Shown: positions 54,238-62,826, numbered from the stretch's first letter. The stretch is DNA of 64,000 nt from Vibrio spartinae (GCF_024347135.1 NZ_AP024907.1:1913001-1977000); one strand, 5' to 3'. Numbers and translations are program-made. The notes: a model not told the origin generated them from the letters alone.

Positions 54238-54273
54238 AATAACGGGGATGCATTGCATCTCCGTTATTTTTTT
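54238..54273 (+). terminator. Rho-independent terminator of norM
   Basis: A stem of about 14 pairs (AATAACGG...CCGTTATT with inner GATGC/GCATC) ends in a run of T residues. Confidence 0.92.
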
Positions 54274-54375
54274 GAGTCTCACTGACCTGAAATATCCGTT
54301 TTCCATTTTTACACCCAGTCATTGCTATACTCAGCCATATCTAAACCCGGTCATAAAACATCGCAATACGCAGAT

Positions 54376-55230
54376 TCAGGGCAACCATTCACGGAGAAAG
54401 CGCGCAAAGCGAGGTTTTCCTTTCGCCGTCATCCGGTCATAACGATAAGTAATCCAGCTCCCGATAGTCGGTGGAGACGCTCTCTGCTGATCGGTTAAAC
54501 CACTCCCAACATAAAATTCTACCCCTTGGCGATTCCTGACCAACAACGCCCCGACTTGATTTCGATACTTCCCTTTTCCGTTTTTGTAACCAACTATCTG
54601 CGCTTCATCATCCCGATAAGGTTTTATCTTGAGCAAAGTATCACTCCGGCCAGAATGATAGACAGCATTCCAGTCACGCAACATGAGCCCTTCACCATTC
54701 GCTTGGGTAATACGCTGCATCAATTTGTCCAGCGCCTTTTGAGATGTCAGAGCAAATTGCTCAATCAGGTGAATATGGGCGGTGTCGGGCTGACTGAATA
54801 GCCATGAGGCAATTTTATGATAGCGCTGATGATAAGGACCGATACCAAAGGGAATATCGAACAGCATAAATGACATCTGCTGCCAGCTTTTCGGATCAGG
54901 ACGCTGATCCAAAATTGTCTGCTGAACCAAGTGAAATTGCCCTCTTCCGGCCCAGAGTTCCCCCTCTACCGGAAACGGTGGCAGTTGGCGTAAAAACCAC
55001 TGCGGTGCATGAATTGGCGTACCATTTCGAGTCCGTAACTGCCTGCCGTCCCAGACACCCCGAATACCATCCAGTTTTTCGCTGGCTCGGTAGTGGTTGA
55101 ATTCAAGTTCATAACGGCCGGGAGTATATGTGTTGGCCAGCATGACTTGTTCAGGAGAGTCATCATGTAATCCGGCATCGGCCCCCTGTGACAGCATCAG
55201 GAGCGAAAGAAGAGTCATTTTTATTTTCAC
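54376..55230 (-). CDS. secreted ATP-dependent DNA ligase (LigE/Lig B-like)
   Basis: A minimal ATP-dependent DNA ligase of 284 residues with an export signal (MKIKMTLLSLLMLSQGADA). The adenylation motif KLDGIRGVWDG holds the catalytic lysine; FPVEGELWAGRG, MLFDIPFG, GEGLMLRD and LLKIKPYRDDEAQIVGY are the other nucleotidyltransferase motifs, followed by an OB-fold tail with GSGLTDQQR. Such periplasmic ligases occur in Vibrio, Haemophilus and Neisseria and are thought to act on DNA in the periplasm, for example in biofilm or uptake contexts. Upstream, unrelated TonB2 genes run in the same direction. Confidence 0.9.
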   Translation of the reverse strand: MKIKMTLLSLLMLSQGADAGLHDDSPEQVMLANTYTPGRYELEFNHYRASEKLDGIRGVWDGRQLRTRNGTPIHAPQWFLRQLPPFPVEGELWAGRGQFHLVQQTILDQRPDPKSWQQMSFMLFDIPFGIGPYHQRYHKIASWLFSQPDTAHIHLIEQFALTSQKALDKLMQRITQANGEGLMLRDWNAVYHSGRSDTLLKIKPYRDDEAQIVGYKNGKGKYRNQVGALLVRNRQGVEFYVGSGLTDQQRASPPTIGSWITYRYDRMTAKGKPRFARFLREWLP

Positions 55231-55389
55231 AGCGGCAATATCCTGTTATCGGTTGATCGGTCGATAACATGACAGCGAGTGTGAAGGGCGTCATCTCATG
55301 TCTGGCTTGAATTCGAGGGAGTATTCGGTTTCTCATTCACCAGCAACATGATGGCTCATCAATGTTGTGATATGACTCGCAACCCGCCG

Positions 55390-56571
55390 CTAAGATTCTC
55401 GGTTCTGTCGATATACATGCAGCTGAGTCAGATATTTAATCCAGCTTTTAGCTTCGCGAGACGGGTGAAGCCGATCAGCCTTCTTCGCTTGACTAAGCGC
55501 CTGCTCAAATTGGTTCAGCTTGTAAAGTGCTTGCGTCCGTAACAGCGCAATATCGGCTGGTTTATCATGTCCTTGTAACAAAGCCAATGCATCGAGCGCA
55601 TGCTGATAATTGCCCTGCTGAAGCTGTAAACGCGCGACGTACCGATAATATTTTTTATCGTGTTGTGCAGCGAGCTGCCAGTTTTCAATCGCTTTATCCC
55701 ACTCTTTTGCCTGCTGCCAGTAGTATGCCGTTTGGATAATCTCTTCGAGTGCCGGTGTCGGTTGCGCCACCACCCCAGCCATGACCCGGGCCGCTCTTTC
55801 CGGAATACCGTTTTGTGCATATAGATTCGCGAGCAATTTCAGGTTTTGCTCAGAAAGTGCCACCCCTTTCAAGCGCGCGAGTTCTAACGAAGCAAGCGCC
55901 GAACGGAACTGTTTCGTTTTGATCTCCATATTCACTAACTGTAGCCACAAGTTGCGTTGGTCCGGTTCGAGTGTCAATAATCGTTTAATGGTCGGAATCG
56001 CTGCTTGATAGCGAGTGAGCTGGATTTGTGCGCCCAGTTTAATTGAGAGTGGTGTCACCGCATCCGGCAGCCGGAATTGTTCATATCGGGAGATTGCAGC
56101 CAATGATTGTTGCCACTGAGATAACTGATAATAAATTTGTCCGATCCGAAGCCAGAGTTGAGACACGTCTTTTTTCGGTGGTGCCGCTTCTGCCAGTTGC
56201 CGATAATAGGTAACGGCTTCTTGATACTGATGATCATTGGCTAGCAAATCAGCCAGCATCCGCTTAGCCGTCCAAGCCAGATCATCTTTGAGCTGACCAG
56301 ATGTGACCGCGTAACGAGCCTGCTCAATCGCCGGTTGACTTTGTTCATTTTGCCAGTAGTAATTGGCTAAGATTAACGCAACATAAGCCTGATCTTGTGG
56401 TTTCGCTGCGGTGACCGCCCGCAATGTCTGAATCGCTTGTTCCAACTGCTGCTGTTCAGCCTGTTTTTGCGCTTGAACCACTTGAGCGGCGACATGACGA
56501 CTCAGTTCCACCGCGGAGACAGTGCTGGTATATAACCATAACAAACCGATAAAAATATATTTCATCTTCAT
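55390..56571 (-). CDS. TPR-repeat protein of the TonB2 cluster
   Basis: 393 residues with a signal peptide (MKMKYIFIGLLWLYTSTVSA) and then a solenoid of tetratricopeptide repeats (for example PQDQAYVALILANYYWQNEQSQPAIEQARYAV and AYYWQQAKEWDKAIENWQLAAQHDKKYYRYVARLQLQQGNYQHALDAL). Presumably periplasmic, a protein-protein scaffold for the TonB2 complex. Its ATG overlaps the tonB2 stop by four bases, and it is the last of six genes. Its exact role is not established. Confidence 0.85.
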   Translation of the reverse strand: MKMKYIFIGLLWLYTSTVSAVELSRHVAAQVVQAQKQAEQQQLEQAIQTLRAVTAAKPQDQAYVALILANYYWQNEQSQPAIEQARYAVTSGQLKDDLAWTAKRMLADLLANDHQYQEAVTYYRQLAEAAPPKKDVSQLWLRIGQIYYQLSQWQQSLAAISRYEQFRLPDAVTPLSIKLGAQIQLTRYQAAIPTIKRLLTLEPDQRNLWLQLVNMEIKTKQFRSALASLELARLKGVALSEQNLKLLANLYAQNGIPERAARVMAGVVAQPTPALEEIIQTAYYWQQAKEWDKAIENWQLAAQHDKKYYRYVARLQLQQGNYQHALDALALLQGHDKPADIALLRTQALYKLNQFEQALSQAKKADRLHPSREAKSWIKYLTQLHVYRQNRES

Positions 56572-57194
56572 TTATCCATCTCAAACTTGATGATCTGAGT
56601 CATCCCCACCTGCTTCTCCGCCTTGCCGTTGACAATTCTGGGCTGAAACTTCCACTGGCGGATCGCTCGTCTGGCCGACCGATCAAAGATCCGTTTCGGC
56701 TGACTATCAATCACTTGCACATTGACCGCCCGCCCACTTTCATCAATATCAAACTGTAAGGTCACCGAGCCTTCAATTTCTCGTCGCTTCGCCCGGGGCG
56801 GATAATCCGGTTTGATCTGATAGAGAGGAATCGCTTGCCGACTACCGCCGAGGGCACTGATATCAAATGCAGGTGCCTGAATCGCGACCCCTTCCAAACC
56901 GACAGATAATCCCAAATCAGGGACGGATGCCATCATCGGAACATGATCGACTGCCGACTGTTGCTGAGCGGCCGAAGTCATCTGTGGTGCTTCAGGCGGC
57001 TTTGGCTTTTCCGGCACAGTTCTCTGACGCCGTTGCACCGCATCATCCGGTTCAGTCATCACCATATTGAACTGCAAAGCACGGTGTTCTTCCGGTTTCT
57101 GGTGCGAGCCGTTATCCACCATCCAAGCCATAAAGCTAAACAGAGCGACAGAGAAAACAATGGCGACCGGCAGAGCACATAACCAGCGCATCAT
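56568..57194 (-). CDS. tonB2: TonB2 energy-transducing protein
   Basis: TonB spans the periplasm and passes proton-motive energy to outer-membrane receptors for siderophores and haem. 208 residues: an N-terminal membrane helix (WLCALPVAIVFSVALFSFMAWMV), a proline-rich middle part (PEKPKPPEAPQMT) that is short, and a C-terminal domain, IPLYQIKPDYPPRAKRREIEGSVTLQFDIDESGRAVNVQVIDSQPKRIFDRSARRAIRQWKFQP. Short TonB2 proteins are typical of Vibrio. Starts in overlap with the exbD2 stop (TAATG). Confidence 0.93.
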   Translation of the reverse strand: MMRWLCALPVAIVFSVALFSFMAWMVDNGSHQKPEEHRALQFNMVMTEPDDAVQRRQRTVPEKPKPPEAPQMTSAAQQQSAVDHVPMMASVPDLGLSVGLEGVAIQAPAFDISALGGSRQAIPLYQIKPDYPPRAKRREIEGSVTLQFDIDESGRAVNVQVIDSQPKRIFDRSARRAIRQWKFQPRIVNGKAEKQVGMTQIIKFEMDK

Positions 57195-57598
57195 TACCGT
57201 TTCTCCGCTGCCAACGCGATTTGTTTAACACCGGCACTTTTGGCGGCGTCCATCACTTGGACGACCGTCCCGTTATAAGCGTGTTTATCGGCTTGAATCA
57301 CCAAGGATGCATCGGGTTTATCCAGTAACATCTGTTCCAATGTAGCCTGCACCCTTTCAACATCGACACGCCGCTTATCAATATAAATATCATTCGCAGC
57401 CGTTATCGCCACAAAAACACCAGCCTGTTTCTGACTCACCGCATGGGCAGCTTGCGGGCGGTTGACTTCGACACCGGACTCACGCACAAAAGAGCTGGTC
57501 ACGATAAAAAAGATCAGCATGATAAATACGATATCCAGCATCGAGGTCAAATCGACCTGTGCTTCATCCTGCTTTACTGAGCGTCTTCCCAGCCTCAT
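57194..57598 (-). CDS. exbD2: ExbD2 biopolymer transport protein
   Basis: Proton-channel partner of ExbB2. The ATG at 57598 (MRLGRRSVKQDEAQVDLTSMLDIVFIMLIFFIVT) overlaps the exbB2 stop by four bases and gives the normal length of 134 residues; upstream frame lies inside exbB2. The conserved membrane aspartate is in DLTSMLDIVFIMLIFF. The C-terminal periplasmic domain ends SAGVKQIALAAEKR. Confidence 0.93.
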   Translation of the reverse strand: MRLGRRSVKQDEAQVDLTSMLDIVFIMLIFFIVTSSFVRESGVEVNRPQAAHAVSQKQAGVFVAITAANDIYIDKRRVDVERVQATLEQMLLDKPDASLVIQADKHAYNGTVVQVMDAAKSAGVKQIALAAEKR

Positions 57599-58134
57599 AA
57601 ACGACTCCTCAGCGATTTTTCGAGTTTCATTTCCAGCCACTGACATTTTTTATACAGTCGGGCATAGATAAACATCCCCACCAGCGCAGCAACCATACCC
57701 GCCATGGTCGGCAGTGTTGCCAGAGAAATGCCTGAAGCCATCAGTTTCGGATTACTGCTGCCTTGATTCGCCATCACATCAAAGACCGAGATCATCCCCG
57801 TCACCGTCCCGAGTAACCCTAACATCGGGCAAATACTCACCAGCACTTTGATAAAATTCAGGTTCTGATACAGTGCATCGTGAGCCTGCCCCAGCCACCC
57901 TTCACGGACTGAGCGGGCATACCATGACGTCTGATCATCACGTTCCGTCCACACTTGGATCCAGTGACGCCTCTGTTTGGGAAACTGAAAAAACAGATAG
58001 ATCAAGCGCTCAATCACCAGTAACCAGTTCAAACAAACAACCGCAGCCAACCACCAGAGCACCGTACCGCCCTGAGCCATAAAATGGTTCAGCGGTAGCA
58101 ACAGTTGCTCAAACGGCATGAAGAAACTATCCAT
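57595..58134 (-). CDS. exbB2: ExbB2 biopolymer transport protein
   Basis: Forms the proton channel with ExbD2. The ATG at 58134 overlaps the ttpC stop by one base (TGATG); a GTG codon just before is less likely. 179 residues, three membrane helices: VLWWLAAVVCLNWLLVIERL, FIKVLVSICPMLGLLGTVTGMISVF and ISLATLPTMAGMVAALVGMFIYARLY, the last two with the conserved small and threonine residues lining the channel. Confidence 0.93.
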   Translation of the reverse strand: MDSFFMPFEQLLLPLNHFMAQGGTVLWWLAAVVCLNWLLVIERLIYLFFQFPKQRRHWIQVWTERDDQTSWYARSVREGWLGQAHDALYQNLNFIKVLVSICPMLGLLGTVTGMISVFDVMANQGSSNPKLMASGISLATLPTMAGMVAALVGMFIYARLYKKCQWLEMKLEKSLRSRL

Positions 58135-59495
58135 CACGCAGCATGCTCCAAATCATCTTTTGAGACTTGATCGTTCTCTGCTTGTGCAGCAACTAAACCA
58201 ATCCCCTGCTTTTCAAGGATGGTCCGAATACTTTCTGCCTGAGAAGAAAGGATGTTGTGTGCCAGTAACATCGGCATTGCGGCAACCAATCCCAGCACCG
58301 TGGTGATCAGCGCCATGGATATGCCACCGGCCATGACTTTCGGATCCCCGTTACCGAACTGCGTAATAACCTGAAATGTTTCGATCATACCGGTCACCGT
58401 GCCGAGTAACCCCAGCATCGGGGCTAATGCGGCAAGTAATTTGAGCATTGACAACCCTTTTTCGAGATGACTTTGTTCATCAACAACAACTTCCAGTAAA
58501 CGGAGTTCCAATGCTTCAACGCTACGATTTTTTTCTTTGTTATACACACTCAGCACCCGGCCTAACGGATTGTTGCCCGGTTGCTGAGGCGCTTTAAGCT
58601 GTGCTTTAATTTTTTGCTTGATCATCGCCAGAGAAATGCCTCGCAAAATCGCGATGACAAGACCAATGGCAAGCAGACCCAGAATGATATTTCCGACAAC
58701 ACCGCCCGCTTTTAACCGATCAAGTAAGGTCGGTACATTTGCAAGCTGAGCCAGCAAGGTTCCTTTTGACGGATCAATCACCAGCGGCTGGGTCTGACCG
58801 GCCAGTAATGGCGCAATGCTGCTCAGTGTCGGACCATCATCGGGTTGTTTGAGATAAGGGAACGCGATCTGCTTGTTGTCATCCCAGTTCATGTACCCTT
58901 GGGCGGATATCAGGCCAAATGAACCGAGACGGGCTGCGGCCTCCGTGCTTTTGACCCCGGAGTCATTGACATAAGGCACCTTCACTTGAGTGACTTCACC
59001 ACTCGCGCGAATTTGTTCGTTCATGCTCTGCCACAAACCATTAAGCTGCTTGAGTGACGGCAGAGATTTCGCAGCGACAATATCATCGACAACAGGTGTA
59101 TACGTCTGTCGATCAATTTGCGTTATCGAATGAGACAAATCTGATTTGAGGGTTTTGGCGTTTTGCCGCACCACACCGAATATTTCACCCAGAGAGCCCG
59201 TTTCAAGCCGGAGTTGTTCTTCCTGCTTCGCCAACGCGCTTTCATTGTGACTGAATTGGGACGTCAGTGAATCGATCTCTGTTTGCAGGTCAGCTTTGGC
59301 TTTTTGTAAACGTTTCGCTTCTGCTCGCAATGTTTGCTCGGTTTCTTGAAACGATTTTTCCCGCACTCGGTTATGTTGTCGTTCTTGCTGTTGTGCACTT
59401 TGGGCTTGATTGACCAAGGACGTCTGGCTGTTCTCGGCCATAACCGGCAGCGTCAGACTCAATAAACAAAGGCTGAGGCATACTTTCAATTTCAT
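58134..59495 (-). CDS. ttpC2: TtpC, large ExbB/TolQ-like protein of the TonB2 system
   Basis: TtpC is required for TonB2-dependent iron uptake in Vibrio. 453 residues: signal peptide (MKLKVCLSLCLLSLTLPVMA), a long periplasmic coiled coil (about 25-150, rich in Q, E, K, with AEAKRLQKAKADLQTEIDSL), then a MotA/TolQ/ExbB channel domain with GGVVGNIILGLLAIGLVIAIL, LKLLAALAPMLGLLGTVTGMIETF and AGGISMALITTVLGLVAAMPMLLAHNIL. It overlaps exbB2 by one base. Confidence 0.92.
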   Translation of the reverse strand: MKLKVCLSLCLLSLTLPVMAENSQTSLVNQAQSAQQQERQHNRVREKSFQETEQTLRAEAKRLQKAKADLQTEIDSLTSQFSHNESALAKQEEQLRLETGSLGEIFGVVRQNAKTLKSDLSHSITQIDRQTYTPVVDDIVAAKSLPSLKQLNGLWQSMNEQIRASGEVTQVKVPYVNDSGVKSTEAAARLGSFGLISAQGYMNWDDNKQIAFPYLKQPDDGPTLSSIAPLLAGQTQPLVIDPSKGTLLAQLANVPTLLDRLKAGGVVGNIILGLLAIGLVIAILRGISLAMIKQKIKAQLKAPQQPGNNPLGRVLSVYNKEKNRSVEALELRLLEVVVDEQSHLEKGLSMLKLLAALAPMLGLLGTVTGMIETFQVITQFGNGDPKVMAGGISMALITTVLGLVAAMPMLLAHNILSSQAESIRTILEKQGIGLVAAQAENDQVSKDDLEHAA

Positions 59496-59496
59496 C

Positions 59497-60264
59497 TTAT
59501 TTCGCCTCCGTGACAGCTAGAGAAACCGGCACATCCAATAAAGTCGGAGCAATATGTTGATTGGCTAAATCAAACGCCTGATTGATACGCGTTAACTGCG
59601 CTGTATCACCATGGATCCACTGATGAGATTGCATGTCCCACACCCAGAACACCTGATGATTTAAACTTCTTGCGAGCAGGCTTAAACGACCGATATGGAG
59701 AATATCAACTTCACGGGTCACACCATCCGATGTGGTCATTTCATCCTGATAAGTCGCGATCTTATTCCCGTAATCCATTTCGATTTGATAGGCCTCTAAA
59801 ATACGACGATACTTTTCCGCCTCACTCACATCGGCTCTTCCCATCAACGTAGTCAGTTTTTCGACGCGCTCCCGGCGTTGGGCAAGCTTGATCGGCTTAT
59901 CTTGTGCAATGATCTGTTTGAGTCCGTCGATCATGTGGTACATCAAAGGAACAATCCCCTGTCGGGTTTCTTTGATATCGCTGATTTGCTGCACCAGACT
60001 GGTCATCTCTTGGTTCTGACTATCAATCAATGTCTTCAAGTGATGACGATACACCTCTAAGTTATTGACCTCTTCTCTCAATCTTTCAATTGATGCTTTG
60101 AGTTCAATGGAGGCCGAGGCACTTTTATCAATCACTTTCTGGCTACGGACGGAGGCTTGATTGGTCTTTTTCTGAATGGATTGAGCCTGGTCTACTGGTG
60201 CTGCAAGTATTGGAAATGCTGTTAATGCAGCCAAAACGAATGCACTGGATCTAAAACGATTCAT
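59497..60264 (-). CDS. DUF3450 periplasmic protein, first gene of the TonB2 operon
   Basis: 255 residues with a signal peptide (MNRFRSSAFVLAALTAFPILA). The mature part begins with a coiled coil (KKTNQASVRSQKVIDKSASASIELKASIERLREEVNNLEVYRHHL), followed by GIVPLMYHMIDGLKQIIAQDKPIKLAQRRERVEKL and a beta-rich end. DUF3450 proteins open the TonB2 operon in Vibrio and probably contact TtpC in the periplasm; the detailed function is unknown. Separated by one base from ttpC. A Fur-box-like sequence lies 38 bases upstream of the ATG. Confidence 0.9.
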   Translation of the reverse strand: MNRFRSSAFVLAALTAFPILAAPVDQAQSIQKKTNQASVRSQKVIDKSASASIELKASIERLREEVNNLEVYRHHLKTLIDSQNQEMTSLVQQISDIKETRQGIVPLMYHMIDGLKQIIAQDKPIKLAQRRERVEKLTTLMGRADVSEAEKYRRILEAYQIEMDYGNKIATYQDEMTTSDGVTREVDILHIGRLSLLARSLNHQVFWVWDMQSHQWIHGDTAQLTRINQAFDLANQHIAPTLLDVPVSLAVTEAK

Positions 60265-60301
60265 AAGAATAAAGTTGGTTGCGTCAAATTGCTCTCATCT
60301 T

Positions 60302-60320
60302 AATGAGAAAAAATCTCATT
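60302..60320. promoter_or_regulatory. Fur box upstream of the TonB2 operon
   Basis: AATGAGAAAAAATCTCATT is a 19-base palindrome fitting the Vibrio Fur consensus AATGANAATNATTNTCATT with two mismatches in the centre. It lies 38 bases upstream of the first gene of an iron-uptake energising operon, as expected for iron repression. Confidence 0.75.
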
Positions 60321-60481
60321 ATCAATAGGTAAATCAAATCTACTGCTCGATTGGCATGAAATATACAGCCGCCACGCCACGCGCTGATTGGGACTGCTTT
60401 CTCCAGATATTCAGACTCGATGCTATCGTTTACAGCCACTTCAGTCTATTATTTGGGGCACATTTTTGTAAGGAGTAAACA

Positions 60482-61216
60482 ATGCTGCCCCGAATCGTCG
60501 GACACCGCGGTGTCGCCGGAAGTTATCCGGAAAATACCATGGCCAGTATCATGGCCGCGATTGACCTCGGCCTCGAATGGATCGAAGTGGATATTCAACC
60601 CACCAAAGATCAGGCACTGGTTGTCTGTCATGACTATAAGATTAATCGGTGCAGTAACGGGCGGGGACGCATTGATGAATTGACACTCGATGCGCTGCAA
60701 CAATTCGATTTCGGCAGTTGGTTTGCACCAAGCTTTGCCGGAGAGAGGATCATGACCTTACAAGAATTACTCAGAGTGGTGAAAGCCACAGGGATCCATG
60801 TCAATCTCGAAGTGAAACTCGATCATGATGCTGTCAGGCCGGTGATTGCTTCACTCAAAAAAGAGCTTGAAACGAGCAATGTCTCCCCCGATTCAATTTT
60901 ATTATCCAGTTTTCACCATGACGTCATGCGTGAAATGAGTCATCAGCTTGCTGATTTTCGTCTCGGCGTTTTGGCGGAAAGAGCGAATATGAAAGTCATG
61001 CGGCTGATTGACGAAACATCAGCCTTCAGTTGCCACCTCAATGCCCGCTGGCTCACCAAAAAACAGATCAAAAAGCTGCGCGAAAAGTCAGTTGAGATTT
61101 GGTGTTATACCGTGAACAACCCACGCTTTCGTCGTCTGTCTGACGTGGATGCGATTTTCAGCGACTTTCCGCAACGATTTTTAGCACCGGCAACGGCACA
61201 AAAAACAGAAGGTTGA
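60482..61216 (+). CDS. ugpQ: glycerophosphodiester phosphodiesterase
   Basis: Hydrolyses deacylated phospholipids to glycerol-3-phosphate and an alcohol. 244 residues, no signal peptide, so cytoplasmic like UgpQ. The metal and catalytic residues are in RIVGHRGVAGSYPENTMASIMAAIDLGLEWIEVDIQPTKDQALVVCHDYKINR (histidines 8 and about 50), with INLEVKLD-type motif VNLEVKLDHD further on and WCYTVNNP near the end. AAGGAGTAAACA is a strong ribosome site. It is divergent from the TonB2 operon. Confidence 0.9.
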   Translation: MLPRIVGHRGVAGSYPENTMASIMAAIDLGLEWIEVDIQPTKDQALVVCHDYKINRCSNGRGRIDELTLDALQQFDFGSWFAPSFAGERIMTLQELLRVVKATGIHVNLEVKLDHDAVRPVIASLKKELETSNVSPDSILLSSFHHDVMREMSHQLADFRLGVLAERANMKVMRLIDETSAFSCHLNARWLTKKQIKKLREKSVEIWCYTVNNPRFRRLSDVDAIFSDFPQRFLAPATAQKTEG

Positions 61217-61234
61217 TGCAGAAGTGTTTAATAT

Positions 61235-61266
61235 AAGCTGATAGTCTGAATGCAATCTATCAGCTT
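61235..61266 (+). terminator. terminator-like hairpin after the phosphodiesterase gene
   Basis: AAGCTGATAG pairs with CTATCAGCTT over a 12-base loop, followed by CGTTT; the T run is short. Confidence 0.5.
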
Positions 61267-61432
61267 CGTTTCCCCGATATGACTGGATCTTACAGGCTAC
61301 TCTAAATTAGTTTTGTCCAATTCCTTTTTAAAACTGACTGTCCCCAAATTCACTGATTCCTATGCTCAACATCCCAAAATCTCATACTTTTTTCATACTT
61401 TTGTCGATCTAAAAACTGATAGCCTGTGAATG
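61267..61432. other. intergenic stretch ahead of the structured leader
   Basis: No gene seen. It contains a CTGTCCCC motif near 61339-61346, resembling the one at 3243-3250, and the likely promoter region of the following leader; no convincing promoter hexamers could be fixed. Confidence 0.4.
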
Positions 61433-61662
61433 CACTGGCAAAATCCAGTGTCGGGATTAGGAACCCTGTCTTTCCTTCACAAGACATGTAAAATGCTAGC
61501 TGTGCTGGTATTTTCATGTAACTTCAGCACGCCTGAATTATGGTGGGCTGGATAGGGGCGCTTTGGCGCACCGTTTCTTGTGAGCGGTAGTTCCTAACCC
61601 TGTTCAGTTCACCACTCAAAGATTAGGAACCTTTGTGTGGTGGTATATCGTTCATCACAAGA
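61433..61662 (+). promoter_or_regulatory. structured leader with a direct/inverted/direct repeated motif pair
   Basis: After a small hairpin (CACTGG/CCAGTG, 61433-61450), two motifs each occur three times. GATTAGGAACC is at 61455-61465 and, identical, at 61621-61631; its inverse GTTCCTAACC is at 61590-61599. TCACAAGA is at 61477-61484 and 61655-61662; its inverse TCTTGTGA is at 61576-61583. The inverted pair can fold with either the upstream or the downstream copy, both times properly nested, so two mutually exclusive hairpins are possible. The downstream copy ends directly at the AGAGG ribosome site of the next gene. A switch in translation or transcription is the attractive reading; repeated protein-binding sites are the alternative. 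Confidence 0.55.
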
Positions 61663-61676
61663 AGAGGTTACAACCT

Positions 61677-61874
61677 ATGTACGAAACCATCCCTTACGAT
61701 CATCAATTCGCCCAAAAAGCCCGCGAATACCTGCGCCAGTTAGAAGAAATGTTTGAAGCCGAACAGCGGCACAACAGTCAAGAGCTGCGCAACGTGCTGC
61801 TGTATCTGAATAACCTGATTACCACCCATTACGTGCGCTATCATGAGGAGTCAGATGAATCAGATTTGGTATGA
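61677..61874 (+). CDS. unknown 65-residue protein behind the structured leader
   Basis: Not recognised. 65 residues beginning MYETIPYDHQFAQKAREYLR, predicted almost entirely helical, acidic at the C-terminus (HEESDESDLV), with no membrane segment or cysteine. AGAGG about nine bases ahead serves as ribosome site. The gene has its own leader and a strong terminator, so it is a small self-contained transcription unit. It sits between the core chromosome and integron-type cassettes. Helical regulators or antitoxins have this look, but no function is claimed. Confidence 0.65.
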   Translation: MYETIPYDHQFAQKAREYLRQLEEMFEAEQRHNSQELRNVLLYLNNLITTHYVRYHEESDESDLV

Positions 61875-61898
61875 TGATTGATTGGTTTATTTAATTTT

Positions 61899-61922
61899 CG
61901 AGCCGCAATTGCGGCTCGTTTT
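61899..61922 (+). terminator. Rho-independent terminator of the 65-residue gene
   Basis: CGAGCCGCAA and TTGCGGCTCG form a perfect ten-base palindrome followed by TTTT. Confidence 0.88.
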
Positions 61923-62277
61923 GATCAAGTTCTAAGAGCCGGCCCTGCTCGCGGGACTGAATCACATGCTGAGCATCGTAGGTGTATTGTTTGCGAGAAA
62001 ATTTTGATGATTAAAACGGTGGTAACTATGCCCCATAGTGTGCCAGCCTAAGACTTGGGACTCATTTATTTTGTCATTCATTGACCTGCTTTTACTAATG
62101 AATAATTATGTACTTAGTTTGGTATGGTGTGTTAGGCAGAGATTGTCTGTAATTGTCACGTTGGTTATACAAAATTATTAGTGAAAACAAATTGATAAAA
62201 AATTAATTCTGTATTTTCTGCTGAGTTTATACAGACAGAGTCTAGTTAAAAGGTACTGTTATGCCTAAAGGAGCCGC
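61923..62277. other. intergenic stretch before the cassette genes
   Basis: About 350 AT-rich bases without a gene. GTTATGC at 62258-62264 may be the cassette boundary (recombination core site) ahead of the next gene, as a typical attC ends in a GTTRRRY-type box. No complete attC was recognised here and no integrase gene is present. Confidence 0.4.
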
Positions 62278-62826
62278 ATGGACTGGCTTACATTTCTTTC
62301 TTCTGTAATAGATTCGATTGCGTGGCCATCAGCTCTGATTGTAGCCGTTGTTTTGCTTTGGACTGAGTTGGTAGAGGCAATAGGCCGGATTCAGAGCATC
62401 AAGCACAAAGAAACTCAGATTGAATTCAGCAATCATATTCAAGAAGCGAGCCGGGAAGCTGAGAGTTCGCTGCCAGAACTGGCTCTGCCCGAAACAAAGG
62501 AATTTACACGGCGCTTAGAGTTAGCTGAGCTTTCGCCAAGAGGAGCAATTCTTGAATCATGGCTAGACGTCGAGGTTGCCTTGGAGGAAATGGGAGCGAG
62601 GTATGGGATTCCCGCAGAGGAGATGAAGAGCTCAAACACGCACATGCTTCAGCTCAAGCTCGCAGATTACAATACGTTAGGCAAAGGAACATTTGGCCTA
62701 CTACAACTTTTGAGGGAAACGCGTAACAAGGCTGTTCATCTTACTGACAAAGAAGTTAAAACCGATGCGGCCAAAGAATACGTTTCCATGGCTAATCGTA
62801 TAGTTACGCTGCTTCGAGAGGCATAA
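62278..62826 (+). CDS. unknown cassette-borne membrane-anchored protein
   Basis: 182 residues. An N-terminal membrane helix (about 12-32, IAWPSALIVAVVLLWTELVEAI) is followed by a cytoplasmic domain containing RLELAELSPRGAILESWLDVEVALEEMG and LLQLLRETRNKAVHLTDKEV, a pattern (R..RN.A.H) shared with DUF4145-like and HEPN-like proteins. HEPN nucleases carry R-X4-6-H; RNKAVH would fit, suggesting an RNA-cutting or defence role that remains unproven. AAGGAG precedes the ATG. An attC-like site begins at its stop codon, so this is an integron gene cassette. Confidence 0.7.
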   Translation: MDWLTFLSSVIDSIAWPSALIVAVVLLWTELVEAIGRIQSIKHKETQIEFSNHIQEASREAESSLPELALPETKEFTRRLELAELSPRGAILESWLDVEVALEEMGARYGIPAEEMKSSNTHMLQLKLADYNTLGKGTFGLLQLLRETRNKAVHLTDKEVKTDAAKEYVSMANRIVTLLREA

